Both the position numbers and the translations under genes were made by a program. Below the pieces are notes generated by a model. It was not told the origin of the DNA. It saw only the letters and a program-made list of their open reading frames with translations, and did not search any database. This document shows, one piece after another, positions 54,198 through 64,000 of a stretch of 64,000 bases of DNA. Each line of letters starts with the position of its first letter. Position 1 is the stretch's first letter. Origin of the DNA: Paracoccus lichenicola (GTDB lineage Bacteria; Pseudomonadota; Alphaproteobacteria; Rhodobacterales; Rhodobacteraceae); NCBI RefSeq assembly GCF_009708075.1, contig NZ_WMBT01000001.1, positions 372,001 to 436,000 on the forward strand. The letters are read 5' to 3'.

Positions 54198-55046
54198 ATG
54201 GAGCAGCTGACGGCGCTTGTGACCGACAACAAGATCCCCGTCGGGCGGACGGCCAAGTCTGCCTTCGACTGGCTGAACGCCAACGCCGCGGGGCTGTTCA
54301 ACATCATCGCGGGCGTGTTGGAGTGGCTGATCGGCCGCATCCTGGCCGCGCTGGAAGCCCCGCATCCGCTGCTGTTCATCCTGCTGGCCGTGGCGCTGAC
54401 CTGGGCCTTGCAGCGCAACTGGAAGACCTGCCTTCTGGTCGCCCTGGGCCTGCTGTTCGTCCTGAACCAGGGCTATTGGGACGAGATGATGCAGTCGCTG
54501 ACCCTGGTGCTGGGGGCCTGCCTGGTCTGCATGGCGATCGGCGTGCCGGTGGGCATCGCCGCCGCGCATCGCCCGCGCCTGTATGCCTGGATGCGGCCCG
54601 TGCTGGACCTGATGCAGACGCTGCCGACCTTCGTTTACCTGATCCCGGCGATCGTCTTCTTCGGCATCGGCATGGTGCCGGGCCTGCTGGCGACCGTGAT
54701 CTTCGTGCTGCCCGCGCCGATCCGCCTGACCCAGCTTGGCATCGCATCGACTCCGCCCGCCCTGGTCGAGGCCGCGACGGCCTTTGGCGCGACCCCGCGC
54801 CAGTTGCTGTGGAAGGTCGAGCTGCCAAGCGCGCTGCCGCAGATCATGGCCGGGCTGAACCAGACGATCATGCTGTCGCTGTCCATGGTCGTGATCGCGG
54901 CCCTGGTGGGCGCAGCAGGCCTGGGGGTGCCGGTGGTCCGGGCGCTGAACAGCGTGAACACCTCGCTGGGGTTTGAATCGGGCTTCGTGATCGTCGTGGT
55001 GGCGATCCTTCTGGACCGGATGCTGCGGATGGAGGGGCGCAGATGA
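54198..55046 (+). CDS. choW: Choline ABC transporter permease
   Basis: A 282-residue BPD-type permease with about seven predicted helices. The EAA loop reads EAATAFGATPRQLLWKVELPSALPQIMAGLNQ. MQTLPTFVYLIPAIVFFGIG is shared with ProW/OpuAB. It forms the membrane channel for choline import; the ATPase gene overlaps its last four bases. Confidence 0.94.
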   Translation: MEQLTALVTDNKIPVGRTAKSAFDWLNANAAGLFNIIAGVLEWLIGRILAALEAPHPLLFILLAVALTWALQRNWKTCLLVALGLLFVLNQGYWDEMMQSLTLVLGACLVCMAIGVPVGIAAAHRPRLYAWMRPVLDLMQTLPTFVYLIPAIVFFGIGMVPGLLATVIFVLPAPIRLTQLGIASTPPALVEAATAFGATPRQLLWKVELPSALPQIMAGLNQTIMLSLSMVVIAALVGAAGLGVPVVRALNSVNTSLGFESGFVIVVVAILLDRMLRMEGRR

Positions 55047-56071
55047 ACACCATTCCCAATGCCGTCGAGTTCGACGGGGTCTGCATCGTCTTCGGCGACC
55101 GCCCCGAGACCGCCCTGCCCCTGATGGACCAGGGCAAGGAGCGCGGCGAAATCCGTGCCGCGACCGGCCAGGTGCTGGGCGTCCACGATTGTTCCCTGAA
55201 CGTCCGTCAGGGAGAGATCCTGGTGCTGATGGGCCTGTCGGGGTCCGGCAAGTCCACGCTGCTGCGCGCGGTCAACGCGCTGAACCATGTCTGCCGGGGC
55301 GAGGTCCGGGTTTGGGACGGCCACGGCATGATCTCGGTCAGCGGGGCGGGCAAGCGGGCCTTGCGCGACATCCGCCTGCGCCATGTGGCGATGGTGTTCC
55401 AGCAGTTCGGCCTGCTGCCCTGGCGCACGGTGCGCGAAAACGTTGGCCTGGGGCTGGAACTGGCCGGAATGTCCGTGGCCGACCGCCGCGCGCAGGTGGA
55501 TCACCAGCTGGACACCGTGGGCCTGACCGAATGGGCCGAACGCAAGGTGGGCGACCTGTCGGGCGGGATGCAGCAGCGCGTGGGCCTGGCCCGCGCCTTC
55601 GCGACCCAGGCACCGATCCTGCTGATGGACGAACCGTTCAGCGCGCTGGACCCGCTGATCCGCTCGCGCCTGCAGGACGAGTTGCTGGAACTGCAGGCCA
55701 GGACGCAGCGCACGATCATCTTCGTCAGCCACGACCTGGACGAGGCCTTCAAGCTGGGCAACCGCATCGCCCTGATGGAGGGCGGCCGCATCGTCCAGAT
55801 CGGCACCGCGCGCGACATCATCGCCAACCCGATCAACGACTATGTCGCCGATTTCGTGGCTCACATGAACCCGCTGGGCGTGCTGACCGCCGCCGATGTC
55901 GCCCAGCCGGGCGAGACGGCGGAAGGCATGGGGGGGGAACCCGTCCCGCGCGACATGCCGGTGCGCCAGGTCATGGGCCTTCTGGCCGACCGGCACGCCC
56001 TGCCCGTCCAGGGCGGCGGCTTCATCACCCGGGACGCGGTGCTGGCCCGGCTGATCGACCCGCGGGGGTGA
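55043..56071 (+). CDS. choV: Choline ABC transporter ATP-binding protein
   Basis: A 342-residue ABC ATPase of the ProV/OpuAA type. Walker A is GLSGSGKSTLL, the Q-loop is in VFQQFGLLPWRTV, the signature is LSGGMQQRVGLARA, Walker B is ILLMDEPFSALDP and the switch region is ISHDLDEA-like VSHDLDEAFKLGN. The C-terminal 90 residues replace the usual paired CBS domains with one shorter region. Its stop abuts that of the convergent capsule permease gene. Confidence 0.95.
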   Translation: MNTIPNAVEFDGVCIVFGDRPETALPLMDQGKERGEIRAATGQVLGVHDCSLNVRQGEILVLMGLSGSGKSTLLRAVNALNHVCRGEVRVWDGHGMISVSGAGKRALRDIRLRHVAMVFQQFGLLPWRTVRENVGLGLELAGMSVADRRAQVDHQLDTVGLTEWAERKVGDLSGGMQQRVGLARAFATQAPILLMDEPFSALDPLIRSRLQDELLELQARTQRTIIFVSHDLDEAFKLGNRIALMEGGRIVQIGTARDIIANPINDYVADFVAHMNPLGVLTAADVAQPGETAEGMGGEPVPRDMPVRQVMGLLADRHALPVQGGGFITRDAVLARLIDPRG

Positions 56072-56911
56072 TCAGCTGTTCTGCAGGTCGCGGTGATAGC
56101 GGATCAGCAGCGCCAGCCCCAGGGCATAGACCAGCAGCGAAACGCCCAGGACATAGGCGGGGCTGACATAATCCCCGGGGTACGAGGGATAGAACGACTT
56201 GCGCATCTGCCCGACGATGTGGACCAGCGGATTGTACCAAAGGTAATCCGCGAAGGGCGAGGGGATGTCGTCATAAACGAACAGCACGCAAGAGATCAGG
56301 AACAAGGGCCGGTTCAGGATCGCCCAGACCTGCTGCCACCAGGGGAAGGCCTCGTTCAGGAAACAGTTGACCACGCCCACCGCCACGCCGAAGGCAAAGG
56401 CCATGAGCAGGGACAAGGCGATCCCTCCGGCCTGGGGGTCGGTCCGGGTTTCCTGGAACATCAGCAGCGCCGCGAAGATCAGGTAAGCCACCAGCAGTTG
56501 CGTGATGGCGTTCATGATCATCCGGGCCAGCAGCGCGTCCATGAAGGTCACGGCGGGATAGGCCAGCAAGGCCTTGGAATAGATGACGGATTGCGAGACC
56601 TTGGCGGACATCGCCATGTAGAACAGGAAGGGCACCATCCCCGTGGCATAGAAGATCGGAAAGTTCGTGCCGATCGGCGGCTTTGCCAACAGGATCGAGA
56701 AGATCATCGTCAGAAGCACGATGCCCGCCACAGGCTCGGCCACGGCCCACAGGTATCCGCCCGCGGACCGGCCGTTGGTCGTGGACATCTCGCGCAGGAC
56801 AAGGGCGCTGACCGCCCGCAGGCTGGAAAAGGACCGGTGCCGGTGCGACAGGCGCAGCGTCTCGGACGGGGCGGGGTTCGCCGCGGGCGAGGGAAAGGTG
56901 ATCTTGGACAT
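56072..56911 (-). CDS. kpsM: Capsular polysaccharide ABC export permease (KpsM-like)
   Basis: A 279-residue ABC-2 type permease with six predicted helices. VSALVLREMSTTNGRSAGGYLWAV is the KpsM/CtrC N-terminal pattern, and YNPLVHIVGQMRKSFYPSY is conserved in the family near the end. It should export a lipid-linked polysaccharide together with the KpsT-like ATPase encoded in the divergent operon. Its stop abuts choV. The gap to the KpsE-like gene is 112 bases. Confidence 0.87.
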   Translation of the reverse strand: MSKITFPSPAANPAPSETLRLSHRHRSFSSLRAVSALVLREMSTTNGRSAGGYLWAVAEPVAGIVLLTMIFSILLAKPPIGTNFPIFYATGMVPFLFYMAMSAKVSQSVIYSKALLAYPAVTFMDALLARMIMNAITQLLVAYLIFAALLMFQETRTDPQAGGIALSLLMAFAFGVAVGVVNCFLNEAFPWWQQVWAILNRPLFLISCVLFVYDDIPSPFADYLWYNPLVHIVGQMRKSFYPSYPGDYVSPAYVLGVSLLVYALGLALLIRYHRDLQNS

Positions 56912-57023
56912 TGGCTGTGACCCGCCGCTTGCCTGTTCACGCCCCTGTCAGGACGCTGGAACTGTTTGAGCGGTTTATGTATGACACTTGGCAACAGATC
57001 AACAGCAGGCGAGTGGCCGTGCA

Positions 57024-58445
57024 ATGACCGTCCCGAACGACAAGCCGGTTCACGCCGACATGCCCCGCCCCAATCCCGCCCAGCCAGGCGTCGCCGCACC
57101 GCCCTTTGCGCAAAAGGGACTGGCGCAGGCGACGCCGCCCAGGCCGGCCGGCCAGCCCGCCGCAGCCGCGCCCGTGCAGGCCGTGCGGCCCGCCGGGGCA
57201 CAGCCGGTTCCCGGACCCGGGCAGGCCCGCCCCGCCGGCGGTCCCGGCGCGCAGCCGGCACGCCCGGTCCCTGGCGGCCCCGGACGGCCCGTGCCGCCGA
57301 AACCGGCCGCCCTGCCCCCCGTCAAGCCGACGGCAAGCCTGGCCCGCCTCAAGCGGCGCCACATCGGGGTGGCCGCCAGCTTCCTGCTGGTCGTGCTGCT
57401 GCCGCTGCTGGTCAGCGCCTGGTATCTTTATGCCCGGGCCGAGGATCAGTATGCCTCCTACATGGGCTTCACGGTGCGGTCCGAATCCGGTCCCGTGTCC
57501 AGCGAACTGCTGGGCGGCCTCAGCTCGCTGGTCGGCACCACCTCCAGCACGGGAAGCGACACGGACATCCTCTACAAGTTCATCCAGAGCCATGACCTGG
57601 TCCAGCGGATCGACGACAAGCTGGACCTGCGCGCCATCTGGTCCAGGCCCGAGAACGATCCGATCTTCGCCTATACCGGCAACGATTCGCTGGAAGATCT
57701 GCTGGGGGAATGGGAACGCAAGGTCCGCGTCTATTACGACGAGGGGATGATCGACCTGCGCGTGCTGGCCTTCGATGCGCAGGATGCGCAAAAGATCGCC
57801 CAGGCCATCTATGACGAAAGCACGGTCCTGGTGAACGATCTGAACGACATCGCCCGCGAGGATGCGCTGCGCTATGCCCGCCACGACCTGGACGAGGCGC
57901 TGGAACGCCTGCGGTCCGCCCGCCAGGCCATGACCGAGTTCCGCAACCGCCACCAGCTTGTCGATCCCACCGCCGATGTCGCGGGCCAGGTCGGCGTCGT
58001 CAGCACCCTTCAGGCGCAGCTGGCCGAACAGCTCGTGGCGCTTGGGCTGCTGCAGGCCAATGCCCAGGAAAACGACCCCCGGATCGAGCAGACGCAGTTG
58101 CGCATCGACGTGATCCGGGAACAGATCGCGTCGGAGCGCCAGAAGTTCGGTTCGGAAACCGCGACCGGAGAGGCGCTGTCCGAGGTGGTCGGCCAGTTCG
58201 AAAGCCTGACGGTGGACCGCCAGTTCGCCGAACAGACCTATGTCGCGGCCATGGCCGCCTATGATGTCGCCCGGGCAGAGGCGGCGCGCCAGACGCGCTA
58301 CCTGGCCGCCTATGTCAAGCCGACGCTGGCCCAGGATTCGGAATTCCCCAAGCGCATGAAGCTGCTGCCGATCATGGGCGGCTTCCTGCTGCTGATCTGG
58401 GTGGTGGGCGTGCTGACCTTCTACAGCCTGCGCGACCGGCGATGA
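57024..58445 (+). CDS. kpsE: Capsule export inner-membrane protein (KpsE-like) with Pro/Ala-rich N-terminus
   Basis: A 473-residue polysaccharide co-polymerase-like protein. It has a helix at about 113-135 (HIGVAASFLLVVLLPLLVSA), a periplasmic part with a long coiled coil (about 290-420) and a C-terminal helix (LLPIMGGFLLLIWVVGVLTF). KpsE/CtrB proteins of this kind link the ABC exporter to the outer-membrane channel. The first 105 residues are cytoplasmic and very rich in Pro, Ala and Gly; a shorter form of this tail occurs in Rhodobacteraceae relatives. The ATPase gene overlaps its last four bases. Confidence 0.87.
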   Translation: MTVPNDKPVHADMPRPNPAQPGVAAPPFAQKGLAQATPPRPAGQPAAAAPVQAVRPAGAQPVPGPGQARPAGGPGAQPARPVPGGPGRPVPPKPAALPPVKPTASLARLKRRHIGVAASFLLVVLLPLLVSAWYLYARAEDQYASYMGFTVRSESGPVSSELLGGLSSLVGTTSSTGSDTDILYKFIQSHDLVQRIDDKLDLRAIWSRPENDPIFAYTGNDSLEDLLGEWERKVRVYYDEGMIDLRVLAFDAQDAQKIAQAIYDESTVLVNDLNDIAREDALRYARHDLDEALERLRSARQAMTEFRNRHQLVDPTADVAGQVGVVSTLQAQLAEQLVALGLLQANAQENDPRIEQTQLRIDVIREQIASERQKFGSETATGEALSEVVGQFESLTVDRQFAEQTYVAAMAAYDVARAEAARQTRYLAAYVKPTLAQDSEFPKRMKLLPIMGGFLLLIWVVGVLTFYSLRDRR

Positions 58446-59107
58446 TCCGGCTGGAGAACCTGACCAAGGTCTACAAGCTGAACGGGCGGCGCAAGGTCGT
58501 GGCCGACAACCTGAACGCGACCTTTCCCACGGGTGTGTCCGTGGCCCTGCTGGGCCGCAACGGGGCGGGCAAGTCCTCGCTGTTGCGGATGATCTCGGGC
58601 GCGATGCTGCCCACCTCGGGGCAGATCCTGTCCACCGGCACGATCAGCTGGCCCGTGGGTTTTGCCGGGTCGTTCAACGGCGAGTTGACGGGCGAGCAGA
58701 ACTGCCGCTTCGTGGCCCGCGTTTATGGCATCGACACCGACGAGATGCGCGACTTCGTCGAGGAGTTCGCCGAGCTTGGCCAGCATTTCCACCTGCCCTT
58801 CCGCACCTATTCGGCGGGCATGAAGGCCAGGCTGGCCTTTGGCGTCTCGATGGCGGTTCCCTTCGACACCTATCTGGTGGACGAGGTCTCGGCCGTGGGG
58901 GATGCGGCGTTCCGCGCCAAGTCGAACCACGTCTTCAACGCCCGCATGAAGGCGGCGGGCGCCGTAGTGGTGTCCCATTCCATGCAGACGCTGCGTGAAA
59001 TCTGCCAGGCGGGCGCGGTGCTGGAGAACGGCCAGCTCAGCTATTACCACGACCTGGAAGACGCCATCCAGGCGCATAACGCCAACATGCAGCGGCCCGC
59101 CGCCTGA
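58442..59107 (+). CDS. kpsT: Capsular polysaccharide export ATPase (KpsT-like)
   Basis: A 221-residue ABC ATPase. Walker A is [15 protein letters not shown], the signature is the KpsT-type [17 protein letters not shown], Walker B is [12 protein letters not shown] and the switch His is in [11 protein letters not shown]. This form is typical of polysaccharide and teichoic acid exporters. It pairs with the KpsM-like permease at 56072. It is coupled to the KpsE-like gene by a four-base overlap. Confidence 0.92.
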   Translation: MIRLENLTKVYKLNGRRKVVADNLNATFPTGVSVALLGRNGAGKSSLLRMISGAMLPTSGQILSTGTISWPVGFAGSFNGELTGEQNCRFVARVYGIDTDEMRDFVEEFAELGQHFHLPFRTYSAGMKARLAFGVSMAVPFDTYLVDEVSAVGDAAFRAKSNHVFNARMKAAGAVVVSHSMQTLREICQAGAVLENGQLSYYHDLEDAIQAHNANMQRPAA

Positions 59108-59213
59108 CCGGGGGCTGCGGATTGCAACGGCCGCATGTCAGGGGCGTGGCAGCTATGGCATCCGCCGGTTCGCCCCTTTAAAAGGCGGCAAAACGGTCAT
59201 CGAAGGCAGGTTC

Positions 59214-60377
59214 ATGAAAATCATCGTTCTGGGCGGAGACGGTTTCTGCGGCTGGCCCACCGCGCTGCACCTTTCGGCGCGCGGCCATGACGTGATCATC
59301 GTGGACAACCTGTCGCGCCGCAAGATCGACGTTGAACTGGAAGTCAGCAGCCTGACCCCGATCCGCCCCTTGGGCGAACGCGTGCGGGCGTGGCACGAAC
59401 TGACCAACCACACGATCCGCGTGGAAAACTTCACCGTGGGCAAGCATTACCACCGCCTGCTAACCCTGTTGCGCGACGAACGGCCCGACGCGGTGATCCA
59501 TTTCGCCGAGCAGCGTGCCGCGCCCTATTCGATGAAGTCCAGCTGGCACAAGCGGTATACGGTCAACAACAACCTCAACGCCACCAACGACGTGCTGGCC
59601 GCCATCGTCGAGTCCGGCCAGGACATCCACCTGGTCCATCTGGGCACCATGGGTGTCTATGGATACGGCACGGCGGGGATGAAGATCCCCGAAGGATACC
59701 TGGACGTGCTGGTCGAAACCGAGAACGGTCCCCACCGGCAGGAGATCCTGTATCCCGCGAACCCCGGGTCGATCTATCACATGACCAAGACCCAGGATCA
59801 GCTGTTCTTCTTTTACTACAACAAGAACGACGGCGTGCGGATCACCGACCTGCACCAGGGCATCGTCTGGGGCACCCAGACCAGCGAGACCCGGATGGAC
59901 GACCGGCTCATCAACCGCTTCGACTATGACGGCGATTACGGCACGGTGCTGAACCGCTTCCTGATGCAGGCGGCCATCGGCTATCCGCTGACGGTGCATG
60001 GCACGGGCGGCCAGACCCGCGCCTTCATCCATATCCAGGACACCTGCCGCTGCATCGAGCTGGCGCTGATGAACCCGCCCGTGCGCGGCGACCGGGTCAG
60101 CATCCTGAACCAGATGACCGAAACCCACCGCGTCCGCGACCTGGCCCGGATGATCGCCGACCAGACCGGGGTCGAGGTCGCCTTCCTGAAAAATCCCCGC
60201 AACGAGGCCGACGAGAACGACCTGCACGTCGCCAACGACCGCTTCCTCGGCCTGGGGCTGGAGCCGATCAAGCTGGAGGACGGCCTTTTGGCCGAGGTCC
60301 AGGAAATCGCCCGCAAATACGCCGACCGCTGCGACCGGGACAAGATCCCCTGCGTGTCGCAATGGCGGACGGCCTAA
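59214..60377 (+). CDS. sqdB: UDP-sulfoquinovose synthase
   Basis: A 387-residue extended short-chain dehydrogenase that adds sulfite to UDP-glucose to give UDP-sulfoquinovose, the head-group donor of the sulfolipid SQDG. The N-terminal [14 protein letters not shown] motif is that of SQD1/SqdB. Catalytic residues are Thr145 in LGTMGVYG and Tyr188/Lys192 in [29 protein letters not shown] and [18 protein letters not shown] match closely. sqdD and sqdC are not adjacent. It lies 107 bases after the capsule ATPase gene, so a sulfosugar in the capsule is also possible. Confidence 0.93.
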   Translation: MKIIVLGGDGFCGWPTALHLSARGHDVIIVDNLSRRKIDVELEVSSLTPIRPLGERVRAWHELTNHTIRVENFTVGKHYHRLLTLLRDERPDAVIHFAEQRAAPYSMKSSWHKRYTVNNNLNATNDVLAAIVESGQDIHLVHLGTMGVYGYGTAGMKIPEGYLDVLVETENGPHRQEILYPANPGSIYHMTKTQDQLFFFYYNKNDGVRITDLHQGIVWGTQTSETRMDDRLINRFDYDGDYGTVLNRFLMQAAIGYPLTVHGTGGQTRAFIHIQDTCRCIELALMNPPVRGDRVSILNQMTETHRVRDLARMIADQTGVEVAFLKNPRNEADENDLHVANDRFLGLGLEPIKLEDGLLAEVQEIARKYADRCDRDKIPCVSQWRTA

Positions 60378-60413
60378 GGCGCTGGCGCATCCCCATCCGG
60401 CGGGTGCGTTTGC

Positions 60414-61247
60414 TTATTCCCTGTCGGCCGGTCCGGCCTTGACCTGATCCACGGTCGCCAGCACCACTGCCAGGCGCCTGGAATCCGCGGGATGCGTTCC
60501 CCAGAAGGAAAGCTGCCCGTTCCGTGACCGCGCGGCTTCGTCCCGGGCAAAGAACTGCGCGCCCTTCACAGGGTCATAGCCTGCGGCCATGGCAATGCGC
60601 GTGCCCAGCATGTCGCTTTCCAATTCGTAGGTCTGGGAATAGGCCTTGCTGCCGACGGCGGCGCCGATCTCCATGTTCCGGCTGACGGCATTGGGATCAT
60701 AGCTTTGCCCGGCGGATGCGGCCTGGGCGTTGCCATAGGCCGTGATGGCCCCCAGGATCAGGGCGCCCGCGACAGCCTGCTGTTGCTGCTTGACGATATG
60801 CTGGCCGATCAGGTGGCCATATTCATGCCCCATGATGAACGCCACCTCATCGTCACTTTCAACGTCCTGCAGCATCGGGACGGTGAAGCGGATCACCGGG
60901 TTGCCGTTTCCTGGTCCCGCATAGGTGAAATAGGCGTTCCGGTCGGTCCTTTGCATGTCAAGCCCCAACTGCACGCGGCAATCGGCGCCTTTTTCGGCCA
61001 GTTCGGCGTTGCACAATCGCTCGGCCACCGGCTGGACGCGGGAGGCCACGCGCTGAAACCGCGCCGCGCCTGCGGCAGGGGTGGCGGCCGCGCGGGGCGG
61101 CGCGGCTTTCGCTTGGGCAAACATCGCATTGGCGCGGGCGTTCACCGCATCATCCACGCCCGGCAGATCATAGCTGGTGCCGCAGCCGGACAGAAGACCA
61201 GCCATGCCGACCGTCAGAGGGATACCAACACCGCGCAACATCTTCAT
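60414..61247 (-). CDS. M48-family metalloprotease, lipoprotein
   Basis: A 277-residue zinc protease with a lipoprotein signal (MKMLRGVGIPLTVGMAGLLSGC, lipobox LLSGC). The zinc site is MGHEYGHLIGQH with the third ligand Glu in YELESDMLGTRI. It resembles periplasmic LoiP/YcaL-type M48 enzymes that degrade misassembled envelope proteins. Starts at 61247 or 61241 are both plausible. Confidence 0.9.
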   Translation of the reverse strand: MKMLRGVGIPLTVGMAGLLSGCGTSYDLPGVDDAVNARANAMFAQAKAAPPRAAATPAAGAARFQRVASRVQPVAERLCNAELAEKGADCRVQLGLDMQRTDRNAYFTYAGPGNGNPVIRFTVPMLQDVESDDEVAFIMGHEYGHLIGQHIVKQQQQAVAGALILGAITAYGNAQAASAGQSYDPNAVSRNMEIGAAVGSKAYSQTYELESDMLGTRIAMAAGYDPVKGAQFFARDEAARSRNGQLSFWGTHPADSRRLAVVLATVDQVKAGPADRE

Positions 61248-61359
61248 CAAGGCAATCCGTTCATGAACATCCAGCCGCTTCCTATCTGCGCAAGCGGCTG
61301 AAATCAAAGACGGATTGCTTAAACTTCTTGGAATTGCGCAAGCAGGGCGGTGCAGCCCC

Positions 61360-61743
61360 CTACCGCACCCGCGCCCAGGTCTGGCTCTTGCAGATCAGCC
61401 CGCCCGCGACGCAGCCCGACAGGCTCATCCGGTCGCCCTGCACGCTGGCCTTGCCGTTGTAGATCTTGTCGTTGGCCGGGCGCCACACCTTGCCCGCGTA
61501 ATCGCCGCCGCCCTGGGGGGCCATGTCGATGACGATCTGGCGGCCCAGGTTCGGCGACTGGAACTCCGACTGGCCCTGGAAGGTCCGGGTGATCGTGCCG
61601 CAGAAGGCCCCGCCGCAGGGGGCGATGGTGATATGGGCAAAGGCCCCCTCGTCCGGCTGGGTCTGCCAGACGCCCTCGATGGGGTCGGCAGCGGCTGCGG
61701 TGCCAACCAGGGCAAGAATGGCGGCGATGATGATGTGGCGCAT
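61360..61743 (-). CDS. DUF2147 family secreted protein
   Basis: A 127-residue protein with signal peptide MRHIIIAAILALVGTAAAA. DPIEGVWQTQPDEG, AFCGTITRTF and GKVWRPANDKIYNGKASVQG are the conserved parts of DUF2147, a small periplasmic beta-barrel-like family of unknown function. Two Cys pairs (CGGAFC and GCVAGGLIC) may be disulfide-bonded. The start at 61743 gives the signal peptide directly. Confidence 0.87.
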   Translation of the reverse strand: MRHIIIAAILALVGTAAAADPIEGVWQTQPDEGAFAHITIAPCGGAFCGTITRTFQGQSEFQSPNLGRQIVIDMAPQGGGDYAGKVWRPANDKIYNGKASVQGDRMSLSGCVAGGLICKSQTWARVR

Positions 61744-61880
61744 GGTTCCCTCCTCAAGGATAGGCGGGATGCTGCGCAGGCCACCCCTGTCTGGCAAGGG
61801 TGACGTGAGGTCGCGGCGCCCTTCCGTTCCGCGCGTCCCCGTGGCAAAGGATGCGCAACCTGCGAACACCGGAGCGTGCC

Positions 61881-62597
61881 ATGATCCTTTACCCCGCCAT
61901 CGACCTGAAGGACGGCAACTGCGTCCGCCTGCTGCGCGGCGAGATGGAGGCCGCGACCGTCTTCGGCACCGACCCGGCGGCGCAGGCGCGCGCCTTTCAG
62001 GACGCGGGGGCGGAATGGCTGCACCTGGTGGATCTGAACGGCGCCTTCGCGGGCCATCCGGTGAACGCCCCGGCGGTCGAGGCGATCCTGGCCGCCATCG
62101 ACATTCCGGCGCAACTGGGCGGCGGCATCCGCGACATGGCGACCATCGAGGGCTGGCTGGCCAAGGGCCTGTCGCGCGTGATCCTGGGCACGGTGGCGGT
62201 GGAAGACCCCGACCTGGTTCGCCAAGCCGCCGCCGCCTTCCCGGGGCGGATCGCGGTGGGCATCGACGCGCGCGGGGGCCGGGTCGCCACCCGTGGCTGG
62301 GCCACGGAAACGCAGGTGATGGCGACCGACCTGGCCCGGCAGTTCCAGGACGCGGGCGTGGCCGCGATCATCTATACCGACATCGACCGCGACGGCGCGA
62401 TGCAAGGCCCGAACATCGCCGCGACGGAAGGACTGGCCCGCGCAGTCAGCATCCCCGTCATCGCATCGGGCGGAGTGTCGTCGCTGGATGACCTGCGCGC
62501 GCTCAAGGACACGCAGGTGATCGCGGGCGCGATCTCGGGACGGGCGCTGTATGACGGGGCGATCGACCTGGGGCAGGCGCTGGCGCTGCTGAAATAG
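61881..62597 (+). CDS. hisA: ProFAR isomerase of histidine synthesis
   Basis: A 238-residue TIM-barrel enzyme that opens the ribose ring of ProFAR in the fourth step of histidine synthesis. The catalytic Asp8 is in [18 protein letters not shown]; the second is in [14 protein letters not shown]. Phosphate sites are in LGGGIRDM and [11 protein letters not shown]. The ATG at 61881 is used because the family starts with this segment. The gene is alone here, away from other his genes. Its stop abuts the ferredoxin stop. Confidence 0.95.
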   Translation: MILYPAIDLKDGNCVRLLRGEMEAATVFGTDPAAQARAFQDAGAEWLHLVDLNGAFAGHPVNAPAVEAILAAIDIPAQLGGGIRDMATIEGWLAKGLSRVILGTVAVEDPDLVRQAAAAFPGRIAVGIDARGGRVATRGWATETQVMATDLARQFQDAGVAAIIYTDIDRDGAMQGPNIAATEGLARAVSIPVIASGGVSSLDDLRALKDTQVIAGAISGRALYDGAIDLGQALALLK

Positions 62598-63504
<907 letters not shown>

Positions 63505-63532
63505 GGCCGGATTGCCCCAGGGACTTGCAATG

Positions 63533-63563
63533 AAAAGGGGCGGCCCCGCAGGACCGCCCCCTT
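63533..63563 (-). terminator. Terminator of the DegP-like gene
   Basis: On the minus strand a GC stem (GGGGGCGG with CCGCCCC, one bulged base) is followed by TTTTC. It lies 18 bases beyond the degP-like stop. Confidence 0.75.
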
Positions 63564-63580
63564 GATGCCGCAGGCCAGGA

Positions 63581-64000
63581 TCAGCGTTCGCCCACCGGCA
63601 GCGCCACGAAGCGCGGCTCTCCGTCGCGGCGCACCAGGACCAGCAGCGACTTGCGGCCCGCCTCGCGCGTCTCGTCGATGCGGGCATTCAGGTCGGCGAT
63701 CGAGGCCACGGGCTGCTGGCCCGCCTCGGTGATGATGTCGCCGGGGGCCAGGCCCTTTTCGGCGGCTTCGCTGGCCGGATCGACCTCGCGCACGACCAAG
63801 CCCTTCATGTCGCCTTCAAGACCCATCTCCTGCGCCATCTCGGGCGTCAGGACGGACAGCGACATGCCCAGGATGTCCTCGGGCGCGGCATTGCCTCCGG
63901 CCTGCGGCGTATCGCCCGCGCCTTCCGCCGTCTCGCGCCGGCCCAGCGTCACGGACAGCGTCACGGGACCGTCCGTCCGCTGCACCACCACCTCGACCGG
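63581..64000 (-). CDS. DegP/MucD-type serine protease, C-terminal PDZ part (5' end outside window)
   Basis: These 139 residues are the end of a periplasmic HtrA-family protease. They hold the end of PDZ1 (VEVVVQRTDGPVTLSVTLGRRE), a linker and a second PDZ domain (SVLTPEMAQEMGLEGDMKGLVVREVDPASEAAEKGLAPGDIITEAGQQPV compressed over about 90 residues). The catalytic triad would be upstream of the window on this strand. It is probably a DegP or DegQ paralogue. A terminator follows. Confidence 0.85.
   Translation of the reverse strand, partial: PVEVVVQRTDGPVTLSVTLGRRETAEGAGDTPQAGGNAAPEDILGMSLSVLTPEMAQEMGLEGDMKGLVVREVDPASEAAEKGLAPGDIITEAGQQPVASIADLNARIDETREAGRKSLLVLVRRDGEPRFVALPVGER

Overview
The window is a high-GC alphaproteobacterial chromosome segment, most like Rhodobacteraceae and probably Paracoccus or a close relative. 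The basis is gene content and order: fabB-fabI, an Hsp20/DUF1150 pair, purE-purK with a DUF465 gene, betIBA opposite choXWV, an RF2 gene without a programmed frameshift, and overlapping stop/start codons throughout. This is inference from families; no database was searched.

Layout. 1-9.0 kb: end of fabB, fabI, an alpha/beta hydrolase, a PAP2-like protein, a lipoprotein cytochrome c, LolD and LolC/E, RadA, CvpA and PurF. 9.0-17.4 kb: Nudix protein, PurK, PurE, DUF465, Hsp20 and DUF1150, an MFS exporter, a degenerate ATP-sulfurylase-like protein, a HAD phosphatase, xylulokinase and a broken histidine kinase remnant. 17.4-24.7 kb: a MacA/MacB-type efflux pair, then a tripartite tricarboxylate transporter with two binding-protein genes around tctB-tctA. 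24.8-34.1 kb: DUF808 protein, a protealysin-like M4 protease with its emfourin-type inhibitor behind a predicted SOS box, a DUF475 membrane protein, tRNA-Asn, an MBL-fold hydrolase, an orphan sensor kinase, Lon and tRNA-Ala.

34.3-41.1 kb is an integrated mobile element of about 6.75 kb. It sits in the 3' end of a tRNA-Val gene and is bounded by two identical 24-bp direct repeats. Its base composition and codon use look less GC-biased than the flanks. It carries a small secreted protein, a serine recombinase overlapping a gene whose product shows the three palm motifs of family A DNA polymerases, a non-coding block with a perfect 22-bp inverted repeat and origin-like repeats, two unrecognised proteins and a tyrosine recombinase. 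A compact tRNA-integrating element with its own PolA-like enzyme is the most interesting object here.

41.1-64 kb returns to backbone: a patatin-like protein, PrfB, PBP1A, an amidase, an aminotransferase, a DsbA-like protein, the choline-to-glycine-betaine locus (betIBA divergent from choXWV), a capsule-type ABC exporter (permease divergent from the KpsE-like and ATPase genes) next to a UDP-sulfoquinovose synthase, an M48 lipoprotein protease, a DUF2147 protein, HisA, a 2Fe-2S ferredoxin, a 2',3'-cyclic phosphodiesterase and the C-terminal end of a DegP-type protease.

No CRISPR array, rRNA or insertion sequence transposase was seen.
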